A model generated the notes under the pieces. The model worked only from the letters and a program-made list of their open reading frames with translations. It had not been told where the DNA came from and did not search any database. Of a stretch of 64,000 nt of DNA, positions 34,772 through 42,273 are shown piece after piece (position 1 is the first letter of the stretch; every line of letters begins with the position of its first letter). The position numbers and the translations under genes are program-made. This DNA is from Arthrobacter zhangbolii (GTDB lineage: Bacteria; Actinomycetota; Actinomycetes; Actinomycetales; Micrococcaceae), in contig NZ_CP094984.1 in NCBI RefSeq assembly GCF_022869865.1, forward strand, positions 434,001 to 498,000. Direction: 5' to 3'.

Positions 34772-35658
34772 CGCAGGAAGTCCATCAGGGTCGGCTGCAG
34801 CGCCCGTGCGGTGACGGCCAGGGCCGACTGGTAGGCGACTTCCTGCAGTTTCATGTCCAGAATGACCTTGGCGGTATCCAGGTCCTCGATGCCGGAGCGG
34901 CGGGTTTCCAGGCTGATGGACTGGTCCGCCAGGGTGTCCTTGGCCTTGAGCGTGGCTGCGTGCCGCACACCCAGGGCCGAGTGTTCCCGCAGCACGGTGT
35001 CGGCGGCCGCGTCGATCTTGGTGAGATACCCGGTGGAATCCTTGTTCGCCTTCAGATCCGAGACCAGGTCATCCACGAGCCGGAAGACGGAATTCTCGTC
35101 CTTGCCAAAGACTGCTTCACCATCGGTATCAACGCGCATGAGCGTACTGCTGTCCAATCGGCGCGTAGTGGGGGTGCCGCTTCCGCTGTAGTCGTAGGTG
35201 CCTGCGGGATTTTCGGTGAAGGCCTTGCCGGTGTCCGAGGTGCCGGCAAAGACGGTGCGGCCCAGGTAGGTGGTGTTGGCCTCGCGCAGCAGGTCCGTTT
35301 TCAGGCCCTCCAGCTCGGTGGCAATGGCCTGCCGGTCCGTGGGGGACATGGTGCCGGTGCTGGCGCTGAGCGCCAGGTCCTTGACCCGCCCGAGGATCTT
35401 GTTGGTGTTGGCCAGGGCGCCGTCGGTCACGCTGAGCCAGCCCTCGGCGTCGCTCACGTTGGCGGCGTGCTGGGTGTTGGCCCGGATTTCGGCCCGGACC
35501 TTCATCGCATTGGCGGTGCCGGTGGGATCGTCGGAGGGACGGGCAATGGCGGAGGAGGAGGTGACCTGCTCCTGCAGCTTGGCCATCCGGGACATGCTGG
35601 CCTGCAGGTTCTGCTGGGCCGTCCGGGCCATGGTCTGGTTGGTGGTGCGGCTGATCAC
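34768..35658 (-). CDS. flgL: Flagellar hook-filament junction protein FlgL (HAP3)
   Basis: The 296-residue protein has flagellin-like terminal helices: MISRTTNQTMARTAQQNLQA at the start, with TSSSAIARPSDDPTGTANAMK in the first 50 residues, and AKVILDMKLQEVAYQSALAV with LQPTLMDFL at the end. It joins the filament to the hook on top of FlgK. It starts 3 bases downstream of the flgK stop, in the same operon. Confidence 0.93.
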   Translation of the reverse strand: MISRTTNQTMARTAQQNLQASMSRMAKLQEQVTSSSAIARPSDDPTGTANAMKVRAEIRANTQHAANVSDAEGWLSVTDGALANTNKILGRVKDLALSASTGTMSPTDRQAIATELEGLKTDLLREANTTYLGRTVFAGTSDTGKAFTENPAGTYDYSGSGTPTTRRLDSSTLMRVDTDGEAVFGKDENSVFRLVDDLVSDLKANKDSTGYLTKIDAAADTVLREHSALGVRHAATLKAKDTLADQSISLETRRSGIEDLDTAKVILDMKLQEVAYQSALAVTARALQPTLMDFLR

Positions 35659-35661
35659 GGG

Positions 35662-37062
35662 TTACCTTCCCACAATTCCGGTGCGGTTGATGAGGGTGTC
35701 AAGCATTTCGTCAATGGCGCTCATAACGCGCGAGGCGCCCTGATACGCGTGCTGGTACATCAGCAGGTTCACGTTTTCCTCGTCCAGATCCACCGAGGCG
35801 TTGGACAGCTGCAGGTCCACGGCGGAGGAGGACGCCACGCCGGCCAGGGTGGCCTGCTGCAGCTCCGCCCGGCTCTGGGACGCGGTGGCGGTGACAAAAC
35901 CGCTCCACACCTTGTCCGCGGAACCGGCCTTGGACCCGAGCTGGGAGATCGCCTCGGCCAGGCTGCCGTCCAGGGCACCGGCATTCGGGTAGCCGGCGGC
36001 GATGCCGGAGGCATCCGTCGGGATCGCCTTCAGCGTGGTGGCTGCCGGATTGCCGACGGCGAAGAAGTTCAGGCCGGTGGTCCCGGCCGTGGTGGCGCCC
36101 TGGCGGTGCAGATCGTTGACGGAGGCAGCCAGCGTGGCGGCTACCTCGTTGTAGGACGCTGCGGCCTTCGCGAACACACCGCCGCTGTCGGCGGAAGCCA
36201 GCAGGGAAACGGCGCCGGCTATTTCGCCCTTGCTGATTCCTGCCGTTCCGGGCCGGTCGGTCCAGCCCACGGCGGTTTCCCGGGCGTCCTCCATGGAGGT
36301 GCCGCCGGTGACCTGCAGGGTCCGGGCGTTGGTGCCGGAGACCAGGGCGTTGCCGTCAATGAGCACATCCACCATGCCGTCCGCGGATTCCCGGACCGTG
36401 GCGCCGCTCAGGGCAGAGATGGTGGTGGCGAGGGCATTGCGCTGGTCCACCAGCTCGTTTGCGGAGGCGCCGGAGGCGAGCGTGGACCGGATGGTGCCGT
36501 TGAGGGCGGCCAGCTGTGCGGCGCTGGCGTTGAGCTCGCCCACCATGTCATTGAGCGAGCCGCGGGTGCTGTTCCACTGGTCCTTGACGGTGTTGTAGCC
36601 GTTGGCAATCTGTCCGGCGGCGGCGCCTGCCGCGTTCAGCAGCACGGCAGCGGCGGCGTTGTCGCCGGGGCTGTTTTTGATGCCCTGCCACGCGGCGGAG
36701 AAGTTCTGCAGCGCTGCGGACAGCCCGTTTTCGCCTGGCTCGTTGAAGCTGTCCTCCAGATCGATCAGCGCATTGGCGCGGACCGCGGAGTAGCCGGCCA
36801 CGGCTGCGGTGCTGCGCACCCGGGTGTCCAGCTGCAGGCTGCCGAGGCGGGCGATGGAATCCACGGACACGCCCTGGCCCACGCCGGTGCCGGAGGCGAA
36901 CCGGCCGGTCGGTGCCACCGAGGGGGCGGCGGAGGTGTTCAGGCGCTGGCGGGTGTAGCCGGCCACGTTGGCGTTCGCCACGTTCTGGCCCACTACATCC
37001 AGGCCCTTGCGGGCGGCCGAAAGGCCTGTGTAGGCCGTGTTAAGGCCGCTGAAGGTGCTCAT
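35662..37062 (-). CDS. flgK: Flagellar hook-associated protein FlgK (HAP1)
   Basis: The 466-residue protein begins STFSGLNTAYTGLSAARKGL and has GQNVANANVAGYTRQRL, the rod/hook-family N-terminal signature. It ends with VDLDEENVNLLMYQHAYQGASRVMSAIDEMLDTL, the matching C-terminal helix. The middle is Ala/Gly-rich. It is the first junction protein at the hook tip. flgN, encoding its chaperone, lies directly upstream. Confidence 0.95.
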   Translation of the reverse strand: MSTFSGLNTAYTGLSAARKGLDVVGQNVANANVAGYTRQRLNTSAAPSVAPTGRFASGTGVGQGVSVDSIARLGSLQLDTRVRSTAAVAGYSAVRANALIDLEDSFNEPGENGLSAALQNFSAAWQGIKNSPGDNAAAAVLLNAAGAAAGQIANGYNTVKDQWNSTRGSLNDMVGELNASAAQLAALNGTIRSTLASGASANELVDQRNALATTISALSGATVRESADGMVDVLIDGNALVSGTNARTLQVTGGTSMEDARETAVGWTDRPGTAGISKGEIAGAVSLLASADSGGVFAKAAASYNEVAATLAASVNDLHRQGATTAGTTGLNFFAVGNPAATTLKAIPTDASGIAAGYPNAGALDGSLAEAISQLGSKAGSADKVWSGFVTATASQSRAELQQATLAGVASSSAVDLQLSNASVDLDEENVNLLMYQHAYQGASRVMSAIDEMLDTLINRTGIVGR

Positions 37063-37081
37063 TGCTTAGGAGTCCTTAACG

Positions 37082-37567
37082 TCAGATGTTCTGGTCAACC
37101 AGCCGTGCGGCTGACGTAGGAGCGGCCGAGGTGCCGGACGCCGTGTAGGTATTGGCTTCGGGATTCAGTCCGGCCAGGGTTTCCTGCGCCGAGCGCGCGG
37201 CGGTGCGCAGGAACTGCTCATTGATGTCCCGCAGTTCGCGGATCTTCACTGTCAGTTCCGTCATGGCCTGCAGATGGGCGCCAAAGATTTCGGTCCACGG
37301 TCCGGGAGGTGCAGCGGCGACCAGCTCGCGCAGGGTCGCGTCTTCTGCGGTACCCCATTCCGCGGCGAGACCGGCTACGGCGACGGCGCGGCCCAGATCG
37401 GCCGCGCGCAGGCGCTCAAGGACCTGCTCCACTTCGCGGGTGGCATGCGTCAGCCACTTGGTTTTCCCGGAGGTAAGCAGCAATTGTTCTTCTTCGAGCT
37501 TGAACACAAGAAGTTCCAATAACTCGCGTTCCTCCCAGAGAAGCGCCGAGAGTTTCTGGGTACCCAT
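37082..37567 (-). CDS. flgN: FlgN-like export chaperone
   Basis: The 161-residue helical protein matches the FlgN family by layout: KLSALLWEERELLELLVFKLEEEQLLL at the N-terminus, heptad-like leucines and no catalytic motif. FlgN chaperones FlgK and FlgL to the export gate, and those genes follow directly. The ATG at 37567 (MGTQKL) is preceded by a near-perfect Shine-Dalgarno AGGAGGTGA. An upstream ATG at 37594 would place that sequence inside the gene. It is the first gene of the operon driven from the sigma-28 promoter at 37697-37724. Confidence 0.85.
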   Translation of the reverse strand: MGTQKLSALLWEERELLELLVFKLEEEQLLLTSGKTKWLTHATREVEQVLERLRAADLGRAVAVAGLAAEWGTAEDATLRELVAAAPPGPWTEIFGAHLQAMTELTVKIRELRDINEQFLRTAARSAQETLAGLNPEANTYTASGTSAAPTSAARLVDQNI

Positions 37568-37661
37568 GCTTAGCTCACCTCCTAGGTTGTGCACTGAATA
37601 TCAATAAGCAGAACTAAGACGTCTGCTTCCAGGCCCCAACCTGCGGCAAAAGTCTTCGGTT

Positions 37662-37689
37662 TGGCGGACATCTGGCTATTTGTCCGCCA
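37662..37689 (-). other. 5'-terminal stem-loop of the flgN leader
   Basis: TGGCGGACA (37662-37670) pairs perfectly with TGTCCGCCA (37681-37689) over a 10-base loop. On the minus strand the stem begins 8 bases after the -10 element of the flgN promoter, so it would be the very 5' end of the transcript. The leader is about 120 nt long. Confidence 0.6.
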
Positions 37690-37696
37690 CAAAACA

Positions 37697-37724
37697 CTAT
37701 CGGCCGGTTCCCTCTCAATGTTAG
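37697..37724 (-). promoter_or_regulatory. Sigma-28 promoter of flgN-flgK-flgL-fliW
   Basis: On the minus strand the sequence is CTAAC, 15 bases, GCCGATAG. It is identical in both boxes and in spacing to the fliC promoter. It also fits the B. subtilis SigD pattern TAAA-N15-GCCGATAT. It starts the operon about 130 bases before the flgN start. Confidence 0.88.
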
Positions 37725-37797
37725 TGGTATGTTTCAGCTAAAGCGCTTGAGCGTGGATACCGCAGGGGACTCAGCCACTGACCACGAAGCCGGCGCA

Positions 37798-37835
37798 CAA
37801 CTGGAGACAGTTGGGCAACTGGAAAAAAACAGTTG
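37798..37835 (+). promoter_or_regulatory. Tandem CAACTG/CAGTTG inverted repeats upstream of the sigma gene
   Basis: Two inverted repeats follow each other: CAACTG-GAGA-CAGTTG (37798-37813) and CAACTG-GAAAAAAA-CAGTTG (37816-37835), separated by GG. They lie 37 bases upstream of the proposed sigma-factor start and overlap a possible upstream TTG (37833). Their position suggests an operator for a master regulator. Confidence 0.6.
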
Positions 37836-37871
37836 GGTCATTTGGGGAACAAGGGCTTGGGGGTCCAAAAA

Positions 37872-38714
37872 TTGAATCGCGCCGAACGCAATGCCCTTGT
37901 GGTGGAAAACCTGCCGCTGGTTGGCTATCTAGTATCCGAAGTCTGCGCCAAGGCCACGCACCTCTCGCGTGATGACCTGGCGTCCGCCGGGTCCATAGCC
38001 CTGATTACGTCGGCGGATTCCTTCGACCCGACTCTGGGCGTGCCGTTCGGTGCTTACGCCCGCCGCCGCATCGTTGGCGCGTTCGCTGACGAAATGCGCT
38101 CCAGCGACTGGGCCACCCGCTCCGCCCGGCGCCGGATCAAGGAAACCCTCGCAGTTAAAGAGACGCTGACCGCTGCCCTGGGCCGCACCCCGAATGTGGA
38201 TGAGATTGCCTCCGCGCTGGGCGTGGACCGCACGGTGGCTGAAGATGCCCTGTCTGATGCGTCCCGCACCGTGTCCAGCCTGGATGAGTCCGTCTCGGAC
38301 TTCCTGGTGACGGACCTGCCCACCCCGGAAGCGTCCCTGCTGGCCTCGGAACGGTTGAAGTACCTGACTGCAGCTGTTGCCGCCCTGCCGGGGAAGATGC
38401 GGTACATCGTGGAGGAAATCTACTTCCATGACCGCACTGTGAAGGACCTGGCCGAAGAGCTGGGCAGCACCCATTCGGCCGTCTCCCAGCAGCGGGCCGA
38501 AGCCGTCCGCCTGCTCCGCGACGGACTGGGTACGCATTACTCGGACGAAGGCGCAGCCCCGCAGATCTCGTCCCGGATTGCCCCGGCCCGGCGCAACGCC
38601 TACCTCACCTCGGTGGGGGACCGCACAGCCGGCGGAATCACCCGCCATCATCTGGCGCCGGCCATGCCTGCCGCTCCGGCACTGCCTCCGCTGTTCAATC
38701 CGGCCGCGTCCTAG
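37872..38714 (+). CDS. fliA: Flagellar RNA polymerase sigma factor (sigma-28/FliA type)
   Basis: The 280-residue sigma factor has region 2 (VENLPLVGYLVSEVC, SRDDLASAGSIALITSADSFDP, PFGAYARRRIVGAFADEMRS), region 3 (KETLTAALGRTPNVDEIASALGVD) and region 4 (LPGKMRYIVEEIYFHDRTVKDLAEELGSTHSAVSQQRAEAV). It should recognise the CTWAC-N15-GCCGATAR promoters in this island. I propose TTG at 37872 (MNRAERN), about 10 bases after GGGGG. A TTG at 37833 is possible but lies inside an inverted repeat. No anti-sigma factor FlgM gene is visible in the window, so activity must be controlled elsewhere or by transcription. Confidence 0.88.
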   Translation: MNRAERNALVVENLPLVGYLVSEVCAKATHLSRDDLASAGSIALITSADSFDPTLGVPFGAYARRRIVGAFADEMRSSDWATRSARRRIKETLAVKETLTAALGRTPNVDEIASALGVDRTVAEDALSDASRTVSSLDESVSDFLVTDLPTPEASLLASERLKYLTAAVAALPGKMRYIVEEIYFHDRTVKDLAEELGSTHSAVSQQRAEAVRLLRDGLGTHYSDEGAAPQISSRIAPARRNAYLTSVGDRTAGGITRHHLAPAMPAAPALPPLFNPAAS

Positions 38715-38720
38715 GAATTC

Positions 38721-38738
38721 CGCCTGCGTCTTCAGGCG
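38721..38738 (+). terminator. Weak hairpin after the sigma gene
   Basis: CGCCTG (38721-38726) pairs with CAGGCG (38733-38738) around CGTCTT, seven bases after the stop codon. It is short, and the only nearby homopolymer is an A-run, so it is at best a weak terminator. Confidence 0.35.
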
Positions 38739-38781
38739 AAGAAGTCGTTGAAAAAAGGCGCAAAAAACTTTTCCCGAATTC

Positions 38782-38809
38782 CTAACGCCCGTTGGTGCTC
38801 CGCCGATAG
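38782..38809 (+). promoter_or_regulatory. Sigma-28 promoter of fliC
   Basis: The sequence is CTAAC, 15 bases, GCCGATAG. Both boxes and the spacer match the flgN promoter exactly. The flagellin start codon lies 60 bases beyond the -10 box. Confidence 0.92.
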
Positions 38810-38818
38810 CTATGGTTG

Positions 38819-38838
38819 CAGGCCCACGGAAGGGCCTG
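38819..38838 (+). promoter_or_regulatory. Candidate CsrA-binding hairpin in the fliC leader
   Basis: CAGGCCC (38819-38825) pairs with GGGCCTG (38832-38838) and presents ACGGAA in the loop. A GGA in a hairpin loop is the core of CsrA sites. A second GGA overlaps the Shine-Dalgarno (CACGGAGG, 38854-38861). This two-site layout is the one known for flagellin mRNA in B. subtilis. Confidence 0.65.
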
Positions 38839-38869
38839 TTAGTACGGCCCACTCACGGAGGAATACATC

Positions 38870-39796
38870 ATGGGTTTCACAATTAACACCAACACCTCGT
38901 CGCTCAACGCGATGCGTAACCTCAACCTGAACCAGACGGCTCAGGCCAAGTCGGTGGAGCGCCTCTCCAGCGGTATGCGCATCAACCGTGCGGCTGACGA
39001 CGCTGCCGGCCTGGCTATCTCCGAAGGCCTGAAGAACCAGGTTTCCGGCCTTCAGGTTGCCGGCCGCAACGCGCAGGACGGCATCAGCCTCATCCAGACC
39101 GCTGAAGGTGCCCTGACCGAGGTCCACAACATCCTCAACCGTGTTCGGGACCTGACCGTCCAGGGTGCGAACGACACCAACAACACGGACTCCCGTGTTG
39201 CGATCCAGAAGGAAATCACCGCACTCGGTGACGAGCTCGGCCGTATTGCCAACAGCACCAACTTCAACGGCATCCAGCTGCTGGACAACACCCACGGCTT
39301 GGCCGCCGGTGGAGACGCAGCGACTCACAAGGCTGCGCTGAAGATCCAGGTCGGCGCTGACGGTGGTGCCGCAAGCACCGCCAACAACGAAATCACGATC
39401 AACCTTGCCAACGTTGCCACCATCGCCACGGCGGTTAAGGGCATCAACATCACCAACGCTGCGCCGGCTGCTGACGGCGCCGCAGGTGCTGCGCTGACTG
39501 CACCCGCGAGCCAGGCCGCGGCTTCCGCTGCCATCGAGACTCTGGATGATCAGATCAAGAGCGTCTCCACGGCCCGCGCCGATCTCGGTGCACAGCAGAA
39601 CCGCCTCGAGTCCACCTCGCGCTCCATCGCGGTGTCCGTGGAGAACCTTTCCTCGGCCAACTCCCGCATCCGCGACACGGACATGGCACAGGAAATGGGT
39701 AACTTCACCAAGTCCCAGATCCTGTCCCAGGCAGCCACCGCAATGCTGGCCCAGGCCAACCAGATGAACTCCGGCGTTATGTCGCTCCTGCAGTAG
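38870..39796 (+). CDS. fliC: Flagellin (filament protein)
   Basis: The 308-residue flagellin has conserved D0/D1 ends: INTNTSSLNAMRNLNLNQ and SSGMRINRAADDAAGLAISE at the N-terminus, and ARADLGAQQNRLESTSRSI, SRIRDTDMAQEMGNFTKSQIL and NQMNSGVMSLLQ at the C-terminus. The central region (about 145-215) is short and Ala/Thr-rich, so the filament surface domain is small. It has its own sigma-28 promoter, a 5' hairpin with a GGA loop and a strong Shine-Dalgarno (GGAGGA). Translational control by CsrA with FliW is likely. Codon choice is notably biased, as expected for a highly expressed gene. Confidence 0.97.
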   Translation: MGFTINTNTSSLNAMRNLNLNQTAQAKSVERLSSGMRINRAADDAAGLAISEGLKNQVSGLQVAGRNAQDGISLIQTAEGALTEVHNILNRVRDLTVQGANDTNNTDSRVAIQKEITALGDELGRIANSTNFNGIQLLDNTHGLAAGGDAATHKAALKIQVGADGGAASTANNEITINLANVATIATAVKGINITNAAPAADGAAGAALTAPASQAAASAAIETLDDQIKSVSTARADLGAQQNRLESTSRSIAVSVENLSSANSRIRDTDMAQEMGNFTKSQILSQAATAMLAQANQMNSGVMSLLQ

Positions 39797-39856
39797 TAGT
39801 AGCAGCGCCTGACCAGATTCATCAGCAGTAACCGCAGAGCCGGCAGGTGAATGGCC

Positions 39857-39905
39857 GCTGGCGGCGGGGAAACATGACTTGGACCTCACGCTTCCCGCCG
39901 CCAGC
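39857..39905 (+). terminator. Hairpin between fliC and fliD
   Basis: GCTGGCGGCGGG (from 39857) pairs with CCCGCCGCCAGC (ending 39905), and flanking AATGG/CCATT extends it after a 2-base bulge. No T-run follows. It may end the fliC transcript or protect its 3' end. Confidence 0.55.
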
Positions 39906-39979
39906 CCATTCCCTGCCTTCGGTTTTTCACAGCAGTACCGGCAGCACTCTTCCAGCAGGACTTCTCAAGGAGCATTTCC

Positions 39980-41314
39980 ATGGCGTTAGGCATTGACGGG
40001 CTGATCAGCGGCATCGATACCACCGCCATGATTGCTGACCTGATGAAGATTGAGGCACGCCCGCAGGCGATGCTCAAGCAAAAGGTTGAAACCAACAAGC
40101 TGTTCGCCACGGCCCTGCAGAACCTGAATACCAAAATCGCGTCCCTGGCCGAGGCCGCCGGAAAGATCGCCAAGGCAGGCGGCACCGACCGGTACGCCGC
40201 CGTCACCGGTGCTGAGACGGTTAAAGCGACCGTGAAGGCAGGAGCTGCCGCCGGCTCGCTGGACCTCACCGTCAACAAACTGGCCACCGCCCAGGTATCC
40301 CTCTCCGGAGCCATGGCCGCCTGGCCCAACGGCGACGCCCTCGCCATCTCGGCCAACGGAACCATCACCGAGCTGGACACCGCCGGGAAAAGCCTTGACG
40401 AGGTGATCAGCACCGTCAACAAGGCCAACCTCGGCGTCACCGCCGTGAAGATCTCCGCCGGCAGCGTGGATGGCGTGCAGCAGTACCGCATGCAGTTCAC
40501 CGCCGCTGCCACCGGAGCGGCGGGTGCATTCACTGTCTCCCAGAATGGCACCGACCTGGGCGCCATCCGCGCCGGGCAGGACGCCGAGGTCACCCTCTGG
40601 GCCGGCGTGGCAGGTGCGGAAACAAAAATCACCTCGGCCACCAACACCTTTGCGAACCTGATGCCCGGCGTGGACATCACCGTCTCCGCCGTCTCGGCCG
40701 ACCCGGTCACCGTGGCCGTGAGTCGGGATGCCAAAGCCATTTCCGACGTGGCCGCCTCCCTGGTCGCCAGCCTCACCGACGTTTTCACCTACATTGACCG
40801 GAACTCCGCCGTCAGCGTCAACACCTCGGACGGCGTGACCAAAACCGTCGGCGGAGTCTTCACCGGAGACTCGGCCACCCGGGCGCTGAAGCAGTCCATC
40901 ATGGACGCGGCCACCGGCGCACTGGAAGGGAATTCGACGTCCGCCATCGGCATCACCCTCACCAAATACGGCACAGTGGAGTTCGACGCCGAGAAGTTCA
41001 CCGCTGCCCTCACAGCGGATCCGGAGAAGACCCAGGCCGCGCTTGGTGCCATTGCCGCCCGGGTCGAAACCGCAGGCAAAGCCGCCTCGGACAAATACGA
41101 CGGCTCCATCACCAAGCGGATCACCAGCCAGGAATCCATGGTGCGAACCCTCAACACCCAGGTGGAGGATTGGGACCGCCGGCTGGCCTCCCGCGAATCC
41201 ACGCTGAAACTCATCTGGACCAACCTGGAAGTCAAACTCGGCTCGCTGAACAGCCAGATGGACTGGCTGACCGGCCAGCTTGATTCCCTCTCCGCCAACT
41301 CGAGTAAGAAGTGA
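39980..41314 (+). CDS. fliD: Flagellar filament cap protein FliD (HAP2)
   Basis: The 444-residue protein starts ALGIDGLISGIDTTAMIADLMKIEARPQ, the FliD N-terminal signature, and has LDLTVNKLATAQVSLSGA in domain 1. It ends with a coiled C-terminal region (MVRTLNTQVEDWDRRLASRES and SQMDWLTGQLDSLSANS). It caps the filament and helps flagellin to polymerise. Its stop overlaps the fliS start by 4 bases. No sigma-28 box is seen in the 183 bases upstream, so it may depend on read-through from fliC. Confidence 0.94.
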   Translation: MALGIDGLISGIDTTAMIADLMKIEARPQAMLKQKVETNKLFATALQNLNTKIASLAEAAGKIAKAGGTDRYAAVTGAETVKATVKAGAAAGSLDLTVNKLATAQVSLSGAMAAWPNGDALAISANGTITELDTAGKSLDEVISTVNKANLGVTAVKISAGSVDGVQQYRMQFTAAATGAAGAFTVSQNGTDLGAIRAGQDAEVTLWAGVAGAETKITSATNTFANLMPGVDITVSAVSADPVTVAVSRDAKAISDVAASLVASLTDVFTYIDRNSAVSVNTSDGVTKTVGGVFTGDSATRALKQSIMDAATGALEGNSTSAIGITLTKYGTVEFDAEKFTAALTADPEKTQAALGAIAARVETAGKAASDKYDGSITKRITSQESMVRTLNTQVEDWDRRLASRESTLKLIWTNLEVKLGSLNSQMDWLTGQLDSLSANSSKK

Positions 41315-41754
41315 CCGTGAACTACGGACTTGCCGCCAAACGCGCCGAATACGCACGCAACGCAGTGCTCTCCGCCTCACCGGCGCGGCTGCTGACCATG
41401 CTCTACGACCGGCTGCTGCTGGACCTGGCCCGGGCCGAGGAAGCGCAGCAGAACGGCAACTGGCAGGTTGCCTCCGAGAACCTGCTCCACGCCCAGGCCA
41501 TCATCACCGAACTGCTCGGCACGCTGAAGACCGACGTGTGGGAGGGCGGGGAGAACCTGCACGCCCTGTACACCTACTCGCTCTCCACCCTGATGAACGC
41601 CAACATCGGCCGCGACGCCAAACTGACCCGCGAGTGCATTGACCTGCTGGAGCCGATCCGGTTGGCCTGGCATGACGCCGCCACCCAGCTGCCCGCCGCC
41701 GGTGCAGCACCGGCAGTAGCGGGCGTTCCGGGAGGGGTCCTCGGTGTCGGCTGA
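41311..41754 (+). CDS. fliS: Flagellin export chaperone FliS
   Basis: The 147-residue helical protein has FliS hallmarks: YGLAAKRAEYARNAVLSASPARLLTMLYDRLLLDLARAEEA, LHALYTYSLSTLMNANI and a helical bundle of the usual length with a Pro/Ala-rich tail. FliS binds the C-terminal helix of flagellin before export. The start is GTG at 41311, with another GTG two codons later as an alternative. It overlaps fliD upstream and the next gene by 11 bases. Confidence 0.93.
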   Translation: MTVNYGLAAKRAEYARNAVLSASPARLLTMLYDRLLLDLARAEEAQQNGNWQVASENLLHAQAIITELLGTLKTDVWEGGENLHALYTYSLSTLMNANIGRDAKLTRECIDLLEPIRLAWHDAATQLPAAGAAPAVAGVPGGVLGVG

Positions 41755-42088
41755 ATCCGCGGAGCCCTACCCCGCACCGGAGGACCTGGCCAACTTCCTG
41801 CTCTGGGAAACCGTACTCACGCAGCTCGAGGACAACCTCGAGGCCTTCCTGGAAGGACAGTCGCTGGCTGAACAGGCCAACGAGCTGGCCGCTGAATGGG
41901 AACCGCCGGCCGAACTCGGACCGCTGCCCGAGGCACTCACCCAGCGGGCCCGCCTGCTGGCCAAGGCGCAGGCGCGTGCCTACGCGCAGCTGCGCAACGA
42001 ATCCCGGACCAACCGGAAGCAGTCCATGCTGATCCGCAGTGTCCCCGGACCGTCGTCGTCGGCCGTTTACCTGGAAGTGGACGGCTGA
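41744..42088 (+). CDS. FliT-like protein downstream of fliS
   Basis: The 114-residue acidic helical protein occupies the place of fliT. It begins AESAEPYPAPEDLANFLLWETVLTQLEDNLEAFLEG and continues with two amphipathic helices. Similarity to FliT is by length, helix content and position only; I see no firm motif. FliT normally chaperones FliD and can act on transcription regulators. The GTG start lies inside the 3' end of fliS, so it is translated by coupling. A terminator overlaps its stop codon. Confidence 0.65.
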   Translation: MSAESAEPYPAPEDLANFLLWETVLTQLEDNLEAFLEGQSLAEQANELAAEWEPPAELGPLPEALTQRARLLAKAQARAYAQLRNESRTNRKQSMLIRSVPGPSSSAVYLEVDG

Positions 42089-42112
42089 AAGCAGACATAA
42101 GAAAGTCTGCTT
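42089..42112 (+). terminator. Intrinsic terminator of fliD-fliS-fliT-like
   Basis: AAGCAGAC (42089-42096) pairs with GTCTGCTT (42105-42112) and is followed by ACTTTTTTG. It begins directly after the stop codon of the FliT-like gene. Confidence 0.9.
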
Positions 42113-42141
42113 ACTTTTTTGTGTAACGCATACCTGCAAAA

Positions 42142-42156
42142 AGTAAAAAAATTACT
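42142..42156. promoter_or_regulatory. AT-rich palindrome upstream of the flgB promoter
   Basis: AGTAA-AAAAA-TTACT is a perfect inverted repeat in an unusually AT-rich patch, ending 10 bases before the -35 box of the flgB promoter. It could bind an activator or act as an UP-type element. Confidence 0.45.
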
Positions 42157-42166
42157 CGGCATTCCA

Positions 42167-42194
42167 CTTACATGGATTTGCGATATGCCGATAA
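42167..42194 (+). promoter_or_regulatory. Sigma-28 promoter of the flgB-flgE operon
   Basis: The sequence is CTTAC, 15 bases, GCCGATAA. It has the same spacing as the other four sites in the island, with one change in each box relative to fliC. It heads the basal-body operon, 80 bases before flgB. Confidence 0.82.
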
Positions 42195-42200
42195 CTCCCA

Positions 42201-42219
42201 GTGAGCATGGATCGCTCAC
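42201..42219 (+). promoter_or_regulatory. 5' stem-loop with a GGA loop in the flgB leader
   Basis: GTGAGC (42201-42206) pairs with GCTCAC (42214-42219) around ATGGATC. The stem begins 7 bases after the -10 box, so it would be the transcript's 5' end. The loop carries the GGA core of a CsrA site, as in the fliC leader. Confidence 0.5.
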
Positions 42220-42273
42220 GTCTTAGGCCACGGATCGGCCGCACTGTCCCTTTAGCGAGAACTGGGTTCCACT

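Noticed and set aside
34726-37119. Open frame of 797 codons on the plus strand across flgL and flgK
   Set aside because: Its translation is Gly-rich low complexity. The minus-strand products carry clear FlgL and FlgK signatures.
37833-37871. TTG at 37833 as the start of the sigma factor
   Set aside because: It lies within the second CAGTTG arm of the tandem inverted repeat, and the added residues have no sigma-factor similarity. It is not fully excluded.
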